From contig JAKZZE010000002.1 of the NCBI GenBank assembly GCA_024220505.1, positions 620,001 through 684,000 on the forward strand: DNA of 64,000 nucleotides, read 5' to 3'. The notes beneath the pieces were generated by a model that was not told where the DNA came from, ran no database searches, and was given only the letters and a program-made list of their open reading frames with translations. The DNA comes from Rhizopus arrhizus. Lineage: Eukaryota; Mucoromycota; Mucoromycetes; Mucorales; Rhizopodaceae. Position 1 is the stretch's first letter; every line of letters starts with the position of its first letter. The position numbers and the translations under genes were made by a program. Positions 35,229 through 48,900 of this stretch are shown here, piece after piece.

Positions 35229-38200
35229 ATGGCGAGCCAACACAACAAGCCAAATGGGCCTGTTTCATTTGTTGGTATGAACGTAAACCAAGTGAAATTA
35301 GAACTTGCCGCTCAACTCAGCAGCCAAGAACAGTTCGTAGCCAGTCTAGGAGCAACAAGTCAGATTAGTAAAAATGCAATCTTAAAGCAACTTGATGTAA
35401 TTAAAAGAGAGCTACAAGATATGGACGAATATAATCAAAATGACGAATTACCTACTGATCTTCGTGTTAGACTCGAAGCAGTGGCAAATGAACTTCAACA
35501 TATCAAAGCTACAAAGGTGCAATAGACAGCTTTTAAAGAGGTCTTGATTTACTTATTTGCATTCTTTTTTTAGAGCTCAGACGCTACCCCTCCTTTATTG
35601 CCCCCTCCTCCACCTAATCATACTTCATCTTCAAAGCAACGATCCAAATACACCAATGGATCCAAGCGTAATCCAGATATTGAATTCGCTACAGAGATCG
35701 GTCAGGGTTTATTGGTTGAAGTCAGAAAACTTCAGAATCTTATTCAAGAAAAGGATGAAACCATCAAACACTTGGAAACATTTAGAACAGAAAATGAACG
35801 ACATCATGAAACTTCTCAACGTTATCTAAGGCAACGGGAAGAGGTTGAAGGTAAATTGAGAATATAACACGATATTTTGGTATGTGTACTTATTTGCATA
35901 AATAATAGAGAGATTGAAAGAAGAAAATTGGAATCTTGAAGTAGCAAATCAAGAGCTTAGAGCTCATCTATCAGAATCCAATCAAACTATCGCCAAACAT
36001 AATTCAGAATATGCTAGACTGATTAAGCAAATTAAGAGTCAATCGGAGCAGATAGACATTATGAAAGCTCAAGAAGAAAAGAATGCGTCCTTGATCGAAG
36101 CTATGAAGGCTCGACACGAACAAGAAACGCATCAATTAAGAAAACATGCTGCAAATGCACAACGCGAAAACTCTCAAGTACAAAAGCAAATGGAAGCACT
36201 CAACACAGAGCTCAAGATCTGTAAGGCTAAATTAGCCATCAAGATGGCCACAGCATCTGTCCGCAGCGAAGAACCTGCTGAACACATCGAAACAGTGGAG
36301 AAAATCGACCACGAGTCTGATCACTCCACTAAGGAGACCCACCTTACTCCTTCAGCTAGTAGCATGACAACTAATCGCAGTCAGCAGATGGAGACAGAGA
36401 CTCTCAAACAATCATTAGCCCATGCTCATAGAATTATTTCAAACTTGAGAAGCTCGGCTCATAAAGAAAAGCTTGAAAAATTCGAATTGAAAAAGATGCT
36501 TTCAGACAGTCAAGAGACAGTCGAACAATTAAGCAAGGAAATAACAAACATAAACAATAGCACTTTGGCTTTCAGTGCACGAACCGGCGGCCCAAAGGCT
36601 GTCAAGAAGAAGCACACCAAAAAGAGACGTGGTGGTGTCGCAAGGCAAGCTCGAGGTGTATCTGCTAATGTATCTTCTGATTCTGACCGACAAAGCATGA
36701 AATCAAGTGATTCTGAATCGGAAGAATTGGAAGCATTAGATGACAGTATGGATGAAGAGCAGCAAGATCTGATGGACCCACATTTTAGTAATGGCTTAGG
36801 TTTTGGGTTTGGTACGCCTATCACGCCTACCCCTATGAAGCCTTTATCCTCTGAATTAGAATTTAAGGTGCAAGTAATCGATATCGGCATAAACACTGAC
36901 CCTATTGATCTGAATGTGCCCAAAGATAGCTTGTCCTCTGTTTTCCTTGATGCACATTCTGCTGCACCTATTAATCCTATTTCTGAGGCAGAACCACAAC
37001 TGCCTACTACTTTCAACCGTGTCGATTCTTCTAAATCTTCGGAAAAGACCATTATACATAGGGATATGGATATACCACTTGTGCTAGAACAATCACCAAT
37101 CGAAAATCAGGTTAATGTAAAGGAGCAAGTTAAGCATGCAGTGGAAAAGGAAATGAAGACCATTTCTATACGAGCTGCTGCCATTCTTCCGCCTCAGCAA
37201 ATGGAGATTTTAGTTAGAGAACGTGTTTTTGTACCCATAGGTGAGACCTTCTTAACTGATCGCACATTATCATCTGAATCGGCTGGACCGTTTGTTGAAA
37301 GTGACAACAGCAACACCAATAGTAAGACAATAGCTTCTCAACATACTGCTGTTGAAATACAAAGAGAAGCCGATAAGATTACTCGCGAAGAAGCCAATAA
37401 GTTAGTTGAAATAGCAGTTAAAGAAACGTTACAAAAGTCTCAATTAGATATGCAAGGAAGCATGATTCCTAAATCAGAGATTAAGCAACTGGTTGCTGAA
37501 GTGTTAGAAAAACAAAAGAGCTTACTGAGAGCAAATGAACAAGTAGAAGACATGCTTACAAAATCCAAAATTGAGCAGTTGATTGCTGAAGTATTAAAAA
37601 GTCGAAATAGCTCATCAACTATGGTTGACCAAAGAGATATGATTGCTAAGCCAGAAGTCGAGCAATTGATGATTGAAATAATTGAAAAACAGAAGGAATC
37701 ATTCAAGGTTGACGACCCAGTTCAGGATATGTCTTTCAAATCAGAAGTTGACAAGATGATTGACGAAGCTTTAAATAAACAAAAGAGCGAATTAAGAGCA
37801 GATGATCGCGTTCAAGAGATGATTTCTGAAGCATTAGAGAAACAAAAGAATACTTTGAAATCTAATAGTCAAAATGAGTATATGTTTACAAAGGAACAAG
37901 TTGATCAGTTTGTTGCGGATGAACTAGAGAAACAAAGAAATTCGCTGAAGATGAATAATATAACTGAGGATATGATCGCCAAGTCTGAGGTTGACAAGTT
38001 GATTTCTGAAGCATTAAAGAAGCAGAAGAATTCACTAAAAACCAATAATCAACTTGAGAGTGTAGCTATTAGACCCGAAGTCGACCAATTGATTACCGAA
38101 GCACTAGAGAAACAAAGAAGTACATTGGCCACTAATTACCAAGCTGAAGAAATGATTGCAAAGTCAGAAGTTGATAGATTGATTACTGAAGCATTAGAGA

Positions 38201-41200
38201 AACAGAATGCATCATCAAAGATAAAGAGTCCAAATGAAGATGTGATTACAAAGTCAAAGGTCGATCAATTAATTGCTGAAGCTTTAGAGAAACAAAAGAA
38301 TGCATTAATAGCTAAGGATCAGGTTGAAAACATGTTTACAAAGGAACATGTCGATCAATTGATTACAGAAGCTTTAGAAAAGCAAAGAGCTTCATTGGAA
38401 ACTATTGATCGAGGTGAAGACACGATTGCAAAGTCAGAAGTTGATAGGCTGATTACTGAAGCACTGAAGAAACAAAAGGATGAATTGGTAGCTGATACTG
38501 AAGTTGAAGACAGGATTGCTAAATCTGAAGTTGAGCAATTGATTGCAGGGGTTACGGAAAAAGCTGTAGTATCGGAAAAAGAAAAGATTGCTGAGAGTAT
38601 ACCAGAGAAAGAAAAAGTCGAGGAAATGATCAAAAATATGGTTGCCAAATCAAGTGTTGACAAGCTCATTTCTGAAGCTGTGGAAAAAGCACTTGCCTTG
38701 GAGAAACAAAAGAACATTTCCAACTTGGATCAAACAGAGCAAATTAACAAAGATAATGAGCCTATGGTTGCTATGTCAGAAGTTGATAAATTGGTTGCTG
38801 AGGCTATTGAAAAGGGCATTGCAATAGGTGAAAAGAAAGTTCACGTGGCTACAGACTGCTACAATAATGTGAATGGCACAACTTCCAGAAACAAAACAGC
38901 TGAAAGAGAAATTGTCCCTCAAGAGCAAATGTCACATTCTAATGAAATTTCCACCGTTCAAAACAAAAATGTAGAGGAGGACCTAATTCCCAATCTGAAT
39001 TGGACAAATTAATTGCAAAGGCGACAGAGAAGGCGATTGCTTTAGAAAAAGAGCAGGCCGCTTTAACCATGATATCTAAAGAAGAAGCTGAAAGAATGGT
39101 TACCGAAGCCAGTACAAAAGTGCTTGATGAAGCAAGATTAGAGATGAAACAAAAAATGGAACAAGACATGATACCTAAATCCGAAGTAGAAACTATGATT
39201 GAGCAAGCCAAGAAGCATGTACAGATCGACTTGCATGCCAAATTCAAGGAAGCTGAACAAGAAGCTGCAAAGAATCTGATAACAAAGGCTGAAGCGAATA
39301 CAATGGCTCTGGAAGCTGTTGAAAAGGAACGCTTGAATATGATTAGTAAAGAAGAAGCCCAAGGATTGGTTGCACAAGCCATTGAAAAGGAGCATGACAA
39401 GATGTTGGAGCATCACCAGCAAACATTGGAAAAAGCTTTGCTAGAGGTTGAGACGATTAATAAGGCTGAAAAGGAATCTTTGAACAAGCGTATTGAATCA
39501 TACAAGAAAGAATGTGAAGATATGAATCAGCGTATGAAGAACATGCTCACCAGAGAAAGCACTGATATATTGATTAAACGTGCTGTTGCAGATGCATTGA
39601 AGACATCTGAAAAGAAACAACAAGATGTACTTGCCAAGATGATATCTAAAGTAGATGCCGACATTTTAATACAACAGGCAGTGTCTCGTGCACTCGAGCA
39701 AGAAAGAAAGGAGGCAGCTGCAAGGGAAGAGGCAGAGGCTATCGAAATGGTTTCAAAGGCAGAAGCAGAAGCTTTGGCTAAAGTTGCTGCTGCTGATGCG
39801 ATGGTAAAGGAACGTCAAATGCAAGCAGAGCGAGAAAAAGAATTGATTTCCAAAGATGAAGCTAATACAATGGCCCAGCAAGCAGTTCAGGAAGCAGTTG
39901 AAAAAGAGAAACTAGAGCATGCAGAGATCTTGGCCAAAGAAAGAAGGGCAATGAAAGAAAAAGAAAACAATCTCATTACTAAGGAACAAGCAGAAGCTAT
40001 GGCTGCTGAAGCTGTTCGTGAAGCATTAGAAAAAGAAATAAAAGCAATGCCTCCTCACAATACAGGTAATACAGTTCCTTCAAAGCACCATCGAGAACAC
40101 CCATCATCTCCTGTCGTTCTTGAACGGTCTATCTCTACATCAAGACTTGCACCATCATCCTCTCAAGCAACACCAACTCCATCTATTTCTACTCCACCTA
40201 CAACAAACAAAAAAAACCTAAGACCATCTAATTCTGTCTCTTCACTCAAGCAAATGTCTTCTGACAACAACAGTAGTAAAAAGAGTACCAAGACACACAG
40301 ACAAACTACAGAAAATCAAAGAGCATATGGAACTCTTCGTATTCTGGAAAGTAGTACTTATGGTTCGCGTATCATTGGATCAAAGAATAGCCTACGAAAT
40401 GTCGGTAAACAAGAATCTGCCACCTCCGTCTCAACTGTTTCATCTGAAGATGGACGACAACAATCTAGTGTACTTTTACGTTCTGAAGAGGCCTTTGCCA
40501 TGTTCTCTGGTGGTGAAAACATGACCAATATGGAAGTTATCTCTGCTATTACTCAAACTATGATTGGTGAATGGATGTTGAAGCATACACGTCGCTATGT
40601 TGGTGGAGGTATTTCTGAAAAGAAGCATCGACGATTCTTCTGGGTTCACCCTTATACAAAAACGCTATATTGGAGTTCCATTGAGCCTGGTGTAGATGGA
40701 GGCGAGTCCAAAGCAAAAAGTGGTAAGAGTGCTTTATATATACGTCTTGCTCATCTATTTCTAACATCATCTATGTAAAGCGTTTATTGAATCTGTTGTT
40801 GCTGTATCAAGCCATAATCAACAAGAAGCTTCACCTATGAGTCTTCTTATTCGCACGCCAAGAAGAGATCTTAAAATAACAGCACCAACGCTTGAGCGAC
40901 ATGAGATGTGGCTAAAGGTAAAACACAAATGATTGTTTGCTATAAGTTGGTACTGATATATAAACTATATAGTCTTTGCAATATCTACTTGGAAGAACAA
41001 ACCAAACACAGCAGTCATCAGAAGAAGTATTGACAGAAGAAAATCAGTATAATAATACCATGCAAAGTATTAAAAGTATAATACCCATTCATGACGTTAA
41101 TCAATATGATTCTGATGACTCTGAAGATATAGTTAACATAAGGCAATGCTGTGACGGAAAACACGATCTTTCAACTCTCTCAAAAAAACACATACATAAT

Positions 41201-41209
41201 CATTCGTAA
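35229..41209 (+). CDS. NUM1/ApsA-like cortical anchor with PH domain
   Basis: Giant coiled-coil protein of about 1,917 residues. Exons 35229-35516, 35574-35850, 35909-40722, 40781-40917 and 40973-41209. An N-terminal coiled coil is followed by a basic patch (KKKHTKKRRGG), an acidic stretch, about 15-19 repeats of roughly 30 residues (consensus IAKSEVDQLITEALEKQ), a Ser/Thr-rich linker and a C-terminal PH domain starting at EVISAITQTMIGEWMLKHTR, with GGGISEKKHRRFFWVHPYTKTLYW. This PH type (Mcp5/Num1/ApsA) binds plasma-membrane phosphoinositides; such proteins anchor dynein and mitochondria at the cortex for nuclear migration. A 1-nt frameshift near 38,980 breaks the repeat coding (IPNLNW where KSELDK is expected). 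A 50-nt GT...AG segment spanning it could be spliced to restore frame. Confidence 0.85.
37440..38850 (+). repeat. Intragenic ~90-bp repeats in the NUM1-like gene
   Basis: About fourteen units of roughly 30 codons follow each other, each with K-S/E-x-V-D/E-x-L-I-x-E-A-L-E-K-Q. One unit near 37,815 lacks its first half. Further more divergent units continue to about 40,050. Similar, though longer, internal repeats are known in yeast Num1 and Aspergillus ApsA. Confidence 0.85.
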
Positions 41210-41580
41210 AAATTCAGTCCATCCTATAAAATATAACTTTTGTAATAAACCTTAATGTCTAGTCAAATTAAAAGCTGAGTTTTGTGTCAATTTTATGACC
41301 TTATCTTTCTTGTTTGGCAAAATTCACGGTTCTTTCCAACAAACTATCTAACCCGTCGGTCAACATAATCACGCAGCCACCACCAGCAACGGAGCCGTCT
41401 ATCCAACCAAACAACATGCCCTGAATCCAAGTGATAGCCAGGAAGAGAGCATCGCTACTACTTCCGAGCATAATATTCACGACTGTAGACAAGACAAAAT
41501 TATTTACTCCAAAGTGTGGAAGTCTGGATATTTGTCAGGAAGTGTCCTTTTGGACATGACAAGAAGATATGAATCACCTA
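41210..41580. other. 3' flank of NUM1-like gene
   Basis: On the minus strand (41301-41492) an open frame reads AITWIQGMLFGWIDGSVAGG and ERTVNFAKQER; I do not recognise it and no flanking exons were found. Otherwise nothing visible. Confidence 0.3.
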
Positions 41581-42120
41581 TGCAGCTTATGTCCTTAATC
41601 GCAAATCAGTATTCTTCATGAATCGCAGTTGCGCAATCACCGAAGAAGGCAGTCGCAAGATTGCTGAAATCAAATTTGATCCTTCAGATTCCGTCATCGA
41701 TCGCATCCTCAAAGACAGCATTACCTTTGATAATGATCAAGTCTAGCTTATGCCCTGCAAAGTTTTAGATTCAACCATTCTTCAGGTTGGAATTAGACTA
41801 TCAAATCTCCCTTTTCTTAAAGAAGATACTCTTAAGGGACAGTTGAAAAAGAGTTTGGAACCCTTATGGTCAAGTCCTCGATTTGGGCAGACTTTGAGAA
41901 ACATCCACTAACACTTACGTATGCATGGGCTATGCTGCTCTTAGTATTCCTAAAGATGTTGACATATTCTCTCCCCTTTGTTATTATCTTTTCTGGTGTC
42001 AATCAGAAGATGAAAGCCATTGCTGATCAACGATATTTATCTCTGTTCTTAAAAATTTTAGCCTATAATGATAATGTATGTGGAGTACTTCATTCTTTTG
42101 ATGAATACTATCGCCTGCAA
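41581..42120 (+). pseudogene. Degenerate retroelement ORF1-like relic
   Basis: Broken frames read MNRSCAITEEGSRKIAEIKF, SVIDRILKDSITF, then after a stop TILQVGIRLSNLPFLKEDTL and KKSLEPLW. This order (a cysteine-containing head, an IDRIL stretch, then an RRM-like L-x-LP-x-L) resembles gag-like ORF1 proteins of LINE-type retroelements that I associate with Mucorales, but no zinc knuckles remain, and stops are frequent. Weak call. Confidence 0.3.
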
Positions 42121-42827
42121 TAACATCCTCAACTATATAATCCAGTTTCCATTGCTAAAATCAACATCCATAAATCAGAAGCCTTCTCATTCAATCGCCT
42201 TGTGTTATTGGCTATAAGATAAGACTTATTCCAGCTATCATTAAGATTCAGATTCTGATGACGAAACCTCATCGCGTAATTATGAAAACTAAGACCAATG
42301 ATTTCCCTTTCTAGTTACTAATGTAGTCTAATTTCTGATCTGTTATCCTTGCAATATACGTGTAACAGTCTATGGCATGATCTAGATTAGTATTTATATG
42401 AATATTATTTTGTCCTGTTAAGAAAAGCTTGGATAAAATCATTTTAAACTTGATGTTTTCCTGATATTCTTATTCTGCATGATAGGGTTGTGTAACTTGC
42501 CTTTTGTGGAATTTTTGGGCTTTGTTTTCAGAAATAATATATCAACACATCATTGTAAATATATTCATAGGAAAGACTATAATAAAGGTCAAATAGACTC
42601 AACTAAATCAATAATCTTAATAGGTTATATTTAAACGTATTTTTAAGCAAATACCTTTTTTAAAATAGCTTTGGCTGAGTAAACAAAATAATAAAGGTTC
42701 CCTGAGCCACGCTGATAAATATCGCTTAATAAGTACTATGTTTCTTTTTATAGCAAAAAATTGTATTGTTTTCTTTTTTCTTTGCTTTTCTTTCATCTTT
42801 GATTCTAAGAAAAGACCAGAAAAAAAT
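42121..42827. other. Spacer upstream of the H+-ATPase gene
   Basis: AT-rich with no supported gene; it includes the H+-ATPase promoter. An in-frame ATG at 42738 would add a hydrophobic 30-residue leader to the ATPase, which is not a feature of that family. Confidence 0.45.
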
Positions 42828-45741
42828 ATGGGATACGAAAAAATATCAGAATTAGATTCGATCAAACCAGTCAACGAGGAAAAACAGACTATAACTGATG
42901 AAGTTCCAGCACACTTGGAACCTTATTTGCAGACAAAACCAACATTTGGTCTCACAGACGACCAAATCATTGAAAGAAGAAACCAGTTTGGACCAAACGA
43001 ATTAACAGAAAAGAAAAGAAATAAATTACTTCACTTTTTATCATTCTGTAAGCATACAAAAACATGCTTTATAAACTGACAGTCTAAAAAAAAGAACTAA
43101 ATAAAAAAAAAAAGTTACAGGAGCCATCTCTTATCTAATGGAAATTTCGCTAATTCTGACAGCCCTCACAAAAGATTGGCTTGATTTTGGCATTATTTTG
43201 GGTATGCTTGTCATTAATGCGATTATTGGATATATTGAAGAAAGTCGAGCAGAGTCTGCAATTGCATCATTGAAAAACAGCTTAGCATTAAAATGTAGAT
43301 GTTGGCGTAATGGTCAGTTAACTGAAGTTTCTTCTCGAGATATAGTAGTTGGAGATATTATTGTCCTCAGACTTGGTGATATTGCACCCGCCGACGCTAA
43401 ATTACTAGGTATTGGTGCTTCAGGAGAATCAATTGAATCAGATATCCAAGTCGATCAAAGTTCTCTCACTGGTGAATCTCTGCCTGTCAAAAAGAAGCCA
43501 GGAAATCTAGTTTATTCATCTTGTGTTATCAAACAAGGTCAACAACAGGCTATTGTTGTCCGTACAGGAGCTGATACGTTTATTGGAAAAACAGCTAATT
43601 TAATATCTGTCACGACAGACTCTGGGAGATTTCAAAAAGTGATAAACTACATCGGAAACTTTCTTATCATTGTCTCTGTCGTATTGGTATTAATTTTATT
43701 TGTCTACGACTTGGTGGAGCAAAGAAACTTGACTGGTTCAATTACACAGGATCAAGTTCTAGCTATTCTTAATGAAATGGTTGTACTTACCATTGCTGCG
43801 TAAGTATATATAATTTTATGAACAAATAATATATTCATTCAAACTTCAAATAGCATCCCTGTTGGTCTACCCACTGTCATGTCTGTTACAATGGCAATTG
43901 GAGCAAAGCAATTATCGAAACGTCAAGTTATTGTAAAGAGGTTGACAGCTGTTGAAGAGTTTGCCTCAGTTTCAATTCTTTGCAGTGACAAGACTGGCAC
44001 ATTAACCAAGAATGAATTGGCCTTTGATGAACCTTATCTTGCTGGATCATACGATAAAAACGATATTTTACTATACTCTTATCTGGCTTCTGAAGTAGCC
44101 ACTGACGACCCTATCGAATTTGCAGTTAGAACAGCCGCTGAAGCACAACATCCTCAAGTTATGAATGACGGCAGTCATACCGTTCAAGGATATAAAGTAA
44201 CTTCTTTCAATCCATTTAACCCAGTGGATAAAATGGCCCAAGCGACTGTTCAGGACACTGCAACACTCGACACTTTCCGTGTAGCAAAAGGTGCTCCCCC
44301 AGTAATCTTGAAGTTGATTGGGGGAAACAAGAAAGCTGAAGAGATGGTGGATTCCTTTGCCAGTCGAGGTTTGAGATCTTTAGGTGTGGCTCGTACAATG
44401 AGCGGTTCGGAAAATTGGGAGCTGGTTGGTTTGCTTAGCTTTATTGATCCTCCAAGAAATGATTCTGCAGAAACTTTGGCTGAATGTCAAAGATTTGGTA
44501 TTTCAGTCAAGATGATCACAGGTGACCAAAGAGTGATAGCACAGGAAGTAGCTGGAAGATTAGGCATGGGCCATAATATTATGGATTCTGATGAGTTGAC
44601 TGATCCAAATAAATCAGAAAAAGAGGTCTCTGATATGTGCTTGCATTCTGATGGTTTTGCTCGAGTTGTCCCGGGTAAGAAATGAGAACATAAACTTATT
44701 CTTGTATTTGACTCTAAACTTTTTTTTGTCTAGAGCACAAATATCGAGTAGTTGAAATACTTCAAGAACGTGGCTATTTTGTTGCCATGACAGGAGATGG
44801 TGTCAACGATGCTCCTGCATTAAAGAAAGCAAACGTAGGTATTGCAGTTGCAGGAGCTACTGATGCTGCACGTTCCGCTTCAGACATTGTTTTATTAGAA
44901 CCTGGTTTGTCTGCAATCATTGATGGTATCAAGATATCAAGAGTGATCTTTCAGAGATTACAATCATATGCTTTATACAGAATTACTTCAACTATACACT
45001 TTTTGCTTTTCTTTTTTGTCATTACACTTGCAGAAGATTGGAAGATGCCTCCTGTGTTCTTGATCTTAATTTCCTTATTAAATGACGCAGCAACATTGAT
45101 CATGGCTGTAGATAATGTCAGTATATCACATTCGCCCAATATGTGGAGGCTTAGACTCATGATCGTATTGTCTTTTGTTCTCGCCATCGCTCTTTCCCTC
45201 TTCTCATTTGCTCACTTTTATATCTTTCGTGATGTCTTGCATGTTACTCCCGGCGAACTTTCTACTATTATGTATTTGCATATATCCTCTGGTAAGCGCA
45301 TTTTTACGTCCATTTTTTATACTCATTCATCCCATAGCCCCTCATTTTGTCATTTTCTCGACACGTACAAACACGTTCTGGTGGAAGAGCTTTCCTTCGC
45401 TATTTTTTAGCATAATTGTCTTGGGTACACAAGTCATTGCTCTCCTATTGTCTGTATACGGTGCATTCGGAGAGAACCAAAATATTGCTGGTATTGGCTG
45501 GGTCCGTGGTATAATTATCATTTCGATTTCTTTGGCTATCTTCTTGGTCATTGATGTTATCAAAGTCCTTACGATATATATTTGGGAGAAATTCGAAAAG
45601 AATCCTTCCACTACATCTTCATATGCATCCTCAAAGAAGAAGTCTACTAGCAAAGCTGCTGCTTTTATTGAAAAAAGATCTCGTACTACAAATGATAAAA
45701 CTGTGACACATGGATCAGACAACTCTGAAAAGCCCTATTAA
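42828..45741 (+). CDS. Plasma-membrane H+-ATPase (P3A type)
   Basis: Proton pump that builds the plasma-membrane potential driving nutrient uptake. Five exons: 42828-43047, 43115-43799, 43854-44674, 44734-45291 and 45338-45741, giving about 895 residues, close to yeast Pma1. Seen in order: a cation-ATPase N-terminal domain (GLTDDQIIERRNQFGPNEL), the actuator motif LTGES, IPVGLPTVM in M4, the phosphorylation motif CSDKTGTLTKNE, the nucleotide-binding part (RVAKGAP, MITGDQ) and TGDGVNDAPALKKANVGIAV, then six C-terminal membrane segments. The tail is Lys/Ser-rich and about 60 residues long, presumably the regulatory domain. The first intron ends in A-rich sequence with acceptor AAAG; using the more obvious CAG seven bases later would create a stop. 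Start at 42828 (MGYEKISEL). Confidence 0.94.
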
Positions 45742-45950
45742 AATCCTCCCTCCTTGTATTAACCCTGCGTGTTTTAAACATATTAATAAATAAATTATTT
45801 ATAGCAAACAAATAGTTCGTTTTACAAAACAACACATGCTATAGTAATCACATATGGGCGTGTGTAATACGCTTATTTTTATTGGTCAGGCACCAATTTT
45901 TCACTAACAAAGCAAAAATAAAAAACAATAAAAACCCAAATTGATAATGT

Positions 45951-48900
45951 TTAATTTTCAAGCACTTTGAGATCCTCAGCCCGTTGCACCATTTCTTTTA
46001 AAATGTCAATTTCACCAGATTGTTCACACATGGATTTGAAAATCCCGTTTCCAGTGTTATTAAACAGCAAGTTATAAGGTGTATCATATTCTGAAAGCTT
46101 TCCTTCGTCGAGTACTATTACACGGTCATAGTCTATAATAGTACGAAGCCTATGGGCAATGCAAAGCAAAGTAGAGTTATTGAACTCTTCACGAATTGTA
46201 GCTTGAATTTTGGTATCCGTCTCAAAGTCAACACTGGCTGTAGCTTCATCCATAATAATAACCTTACTATTTCGGAGCAAAGCGCGAGCAAGGCAAAGCA
46301 ATTGTCGCTGTCCTTGAGAAAAATTATTACCTCCTTCGCTAACTTGTAGGCTTAGACTAGTAATGGAAGATACGGTGTCTTCTTCAATACCCCCTGAACT
46401 TGAGGAAAGAGGAGAGGCATTACTAGACAAAGCTTTAGCTCGATTCGAAGGACTAACAAGGTGTGCACGTTCCAAGGCTTCCCAAATGGCTTCATCAGGA
46501 TGCTCATCAAAAGGATCAAGGCTAGAACGAATAGTACCATTGAACAAAACAACGTCTTGAGGAATAATGGTCAGTTTTGTACGAAGGTCTTCAATGCCAA
46601 TCTTGGCAATATCAACATCATCAATTATGATTGTTCCTTTGCTGGCTTCGAGGAAACGGAAGAAACTTAAACTCATTGTGCTCTTACCAGAACCAGTACG
46701 ACCAACAATACCAACTTTTTCATGAGCTTTTGTTGAAAATGATATACCATGTAAGACAGGATCTAATTCAGGAGCATAGCTAATCGTAAGATCCTTGACT
46801 TCAATTACACCTTCTGTGGGCCAAGCAGCCGGTGGTCGACATCCCTCGACAATGTATGGAGCTTCCTGGTCAATTTCGAGATATTCTTGAATGCGCTCTA
46901 CCGAATTAAGGCCCATTTCTACTGCGGTGTACTGACGGATAAACCAGAAGACATATTCCAAAAAGCTTCGAGCGTAAAACAAAGAGATACCTGCCAAACC
47001 TGCGTCGATCTTGTCCATATTCATAGTCAAAAAAATACCAGCAAATAAAGTAATAACTGCACCAATAAGCTCAATGCGTATGTTCAGCCAATGATTGCTC
47101 ATGCACAAGAAGTAAAAGGAAGATGTGAAAGCATCAAGTTTTTTGTAGACAGAGATCATAAATTGCTCTTCGACACTATATGCTCTGATAGTAGTAATGC
47201 CAATTAAGGACTCTGTAAAATGAGAGTAAATAGGAGAGAGGCCCAAAGAGTTTAAGCGTTGAAGTTCTCGGGAAGCCCTAAGGTAGAGTAATCCAATAAT
47301 AAAATATATGCCACCTATTAAATGCATGTATAACGTTAGCCTAATACTAAAAAAAACAGCTTTGTTATAAGTTACCTATAAGAATGGTGGTAATGATAAA
47401 TTCGGGTGTAATGGCAGACATCACGATAATGGAAGCAATAATACCAGTAATGCAATCAAGTAAGTGACTTGCAGAGCGAGCAAGATGAATATCGATTACA
47501 GATATATCTTTACCAAACCTGTTCAATATACGTCCGACAGGAGTTGTATCAAAGAAACGCATAGGAGCACGAATGATCCGATCTACCAAATTGTTGAAAA
47601 GTATGCGAGCGCCGAGAATAGATCCCCACCAGAGAGTAACATTTTGTATGATGCCTAGAAGAACATAGGAAGAGACAATGATACTGTAAATTGCTATATA
47701 ATAGTCAACATTCACAGGATTTATCTCTTTGTATACCCAGCTCTTGAAAACGTTTTGGTTCTGAACAAATGTAGTCATAGTATCGAGTATCGGAGGAACT
47801 ACAGACTCCTTCATGGCAAGAGCTACAAATGGAACATCATTAGATGCCATATCCATTGTATTGTTTAATGATGTAGATGTGTAAGCAGCAGCCCATACTT
47901 TTAACCACCACTTTTCAGCAAATGCCAAAGAACGGGCGGCAACAAATACAAAGAGAAGAGCGAACCAAAAAAGCCATCCACCACATGCAGCAAAATAAGT
48001 CGCATAGACTTTAAGTTTAACTTGACCTTTACTAGATGTTTCTTCTTTAATAAATTTAGCTGCAGGTCCGTTGTCACTTAAGTTAATATCCAAGCTAGCC
48101 TGTTTATCTTCTTCATCTTTAGTGGAATCTTCATCTGTTTCTTTTTCAAGTTCTTCACCAATCAATTTCAAAAGCTCGTTACTTTTTCTCAAGTTTTCAA
48201 TACTGTCACATCCCAAAATATTGCCTTGTTCAATTTTTACCAAAAACTTAGCAGCAGGTAAACAAAGCTTTACATGATGAGTTACCAGAATAACTGTACG
48301 ACCACGGAAGAGATTGCCCAAGATACATTCTTTTATGATATGCTTAGAAGTATGAGCATCCACAGCACTAAGACAATCGTCCAGCAGAACAGTTTTAGCG
48401 TAAGAATAAACAGCTCGTGCTAATGATACTCTATTATATACAAGTTATCAGATTCATCCCATATCTATATTCTTCTTTCAATTACCTTTGCTTTTGGCCA
48501 CCAGAAAGGGATATGCCTTTTTCACCTATTTCAGTGAGATCACCATCGGCCAAAATTGACAAGTCTTTAACCAAAGCACACTGGTGTAAGACCTGCTTGT
48601 ATCTTTCCTCATCGTATGGAAGCCCAAATAAAATATTGTCACGAATGGAAGCATGTTGAAGGAATGGCTGTTGCGCTACATAAGCTACTTTATCAAGATA
48701 TAAGCTTGGATATTCGGGATCAATTTTAGAATAGTTTTCTGTCTGTAGTTTGACTTTTGAAGGTAAGTAGACTCTACCAGATACAATATCCATCTCTCCC
48801 AATAACGCATGAAGAAAACTACTCTTTCCGCTGCCAGTGGCACCAATGACTAAACTTAACTTGCTAGTAGGGAAGTTGAATCTGGGCACATGTAATTGAA

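Noticed and set aside
36510..37052. 180-codon minus-strand frame inside the NUM1-like gene
   Set aside because: It is antisense to a clearly conserved coiled-coil exon and its Ser-rich composition mirrors the sense codons.
38355..38723. 122-codon minus-strand frame in the NUM1 repeats
   Set aside because: Shadow of the repeated Glu/Lys codons; no motif of its own.
42738..42827. N-terminal extension of the H+-ATPase from an upstream ATG
   Set aside because: It would add a hydrophobic leader unlike any P3A ATPase; MGYEKISEL fits the family's hydrophilic N-terminus better.
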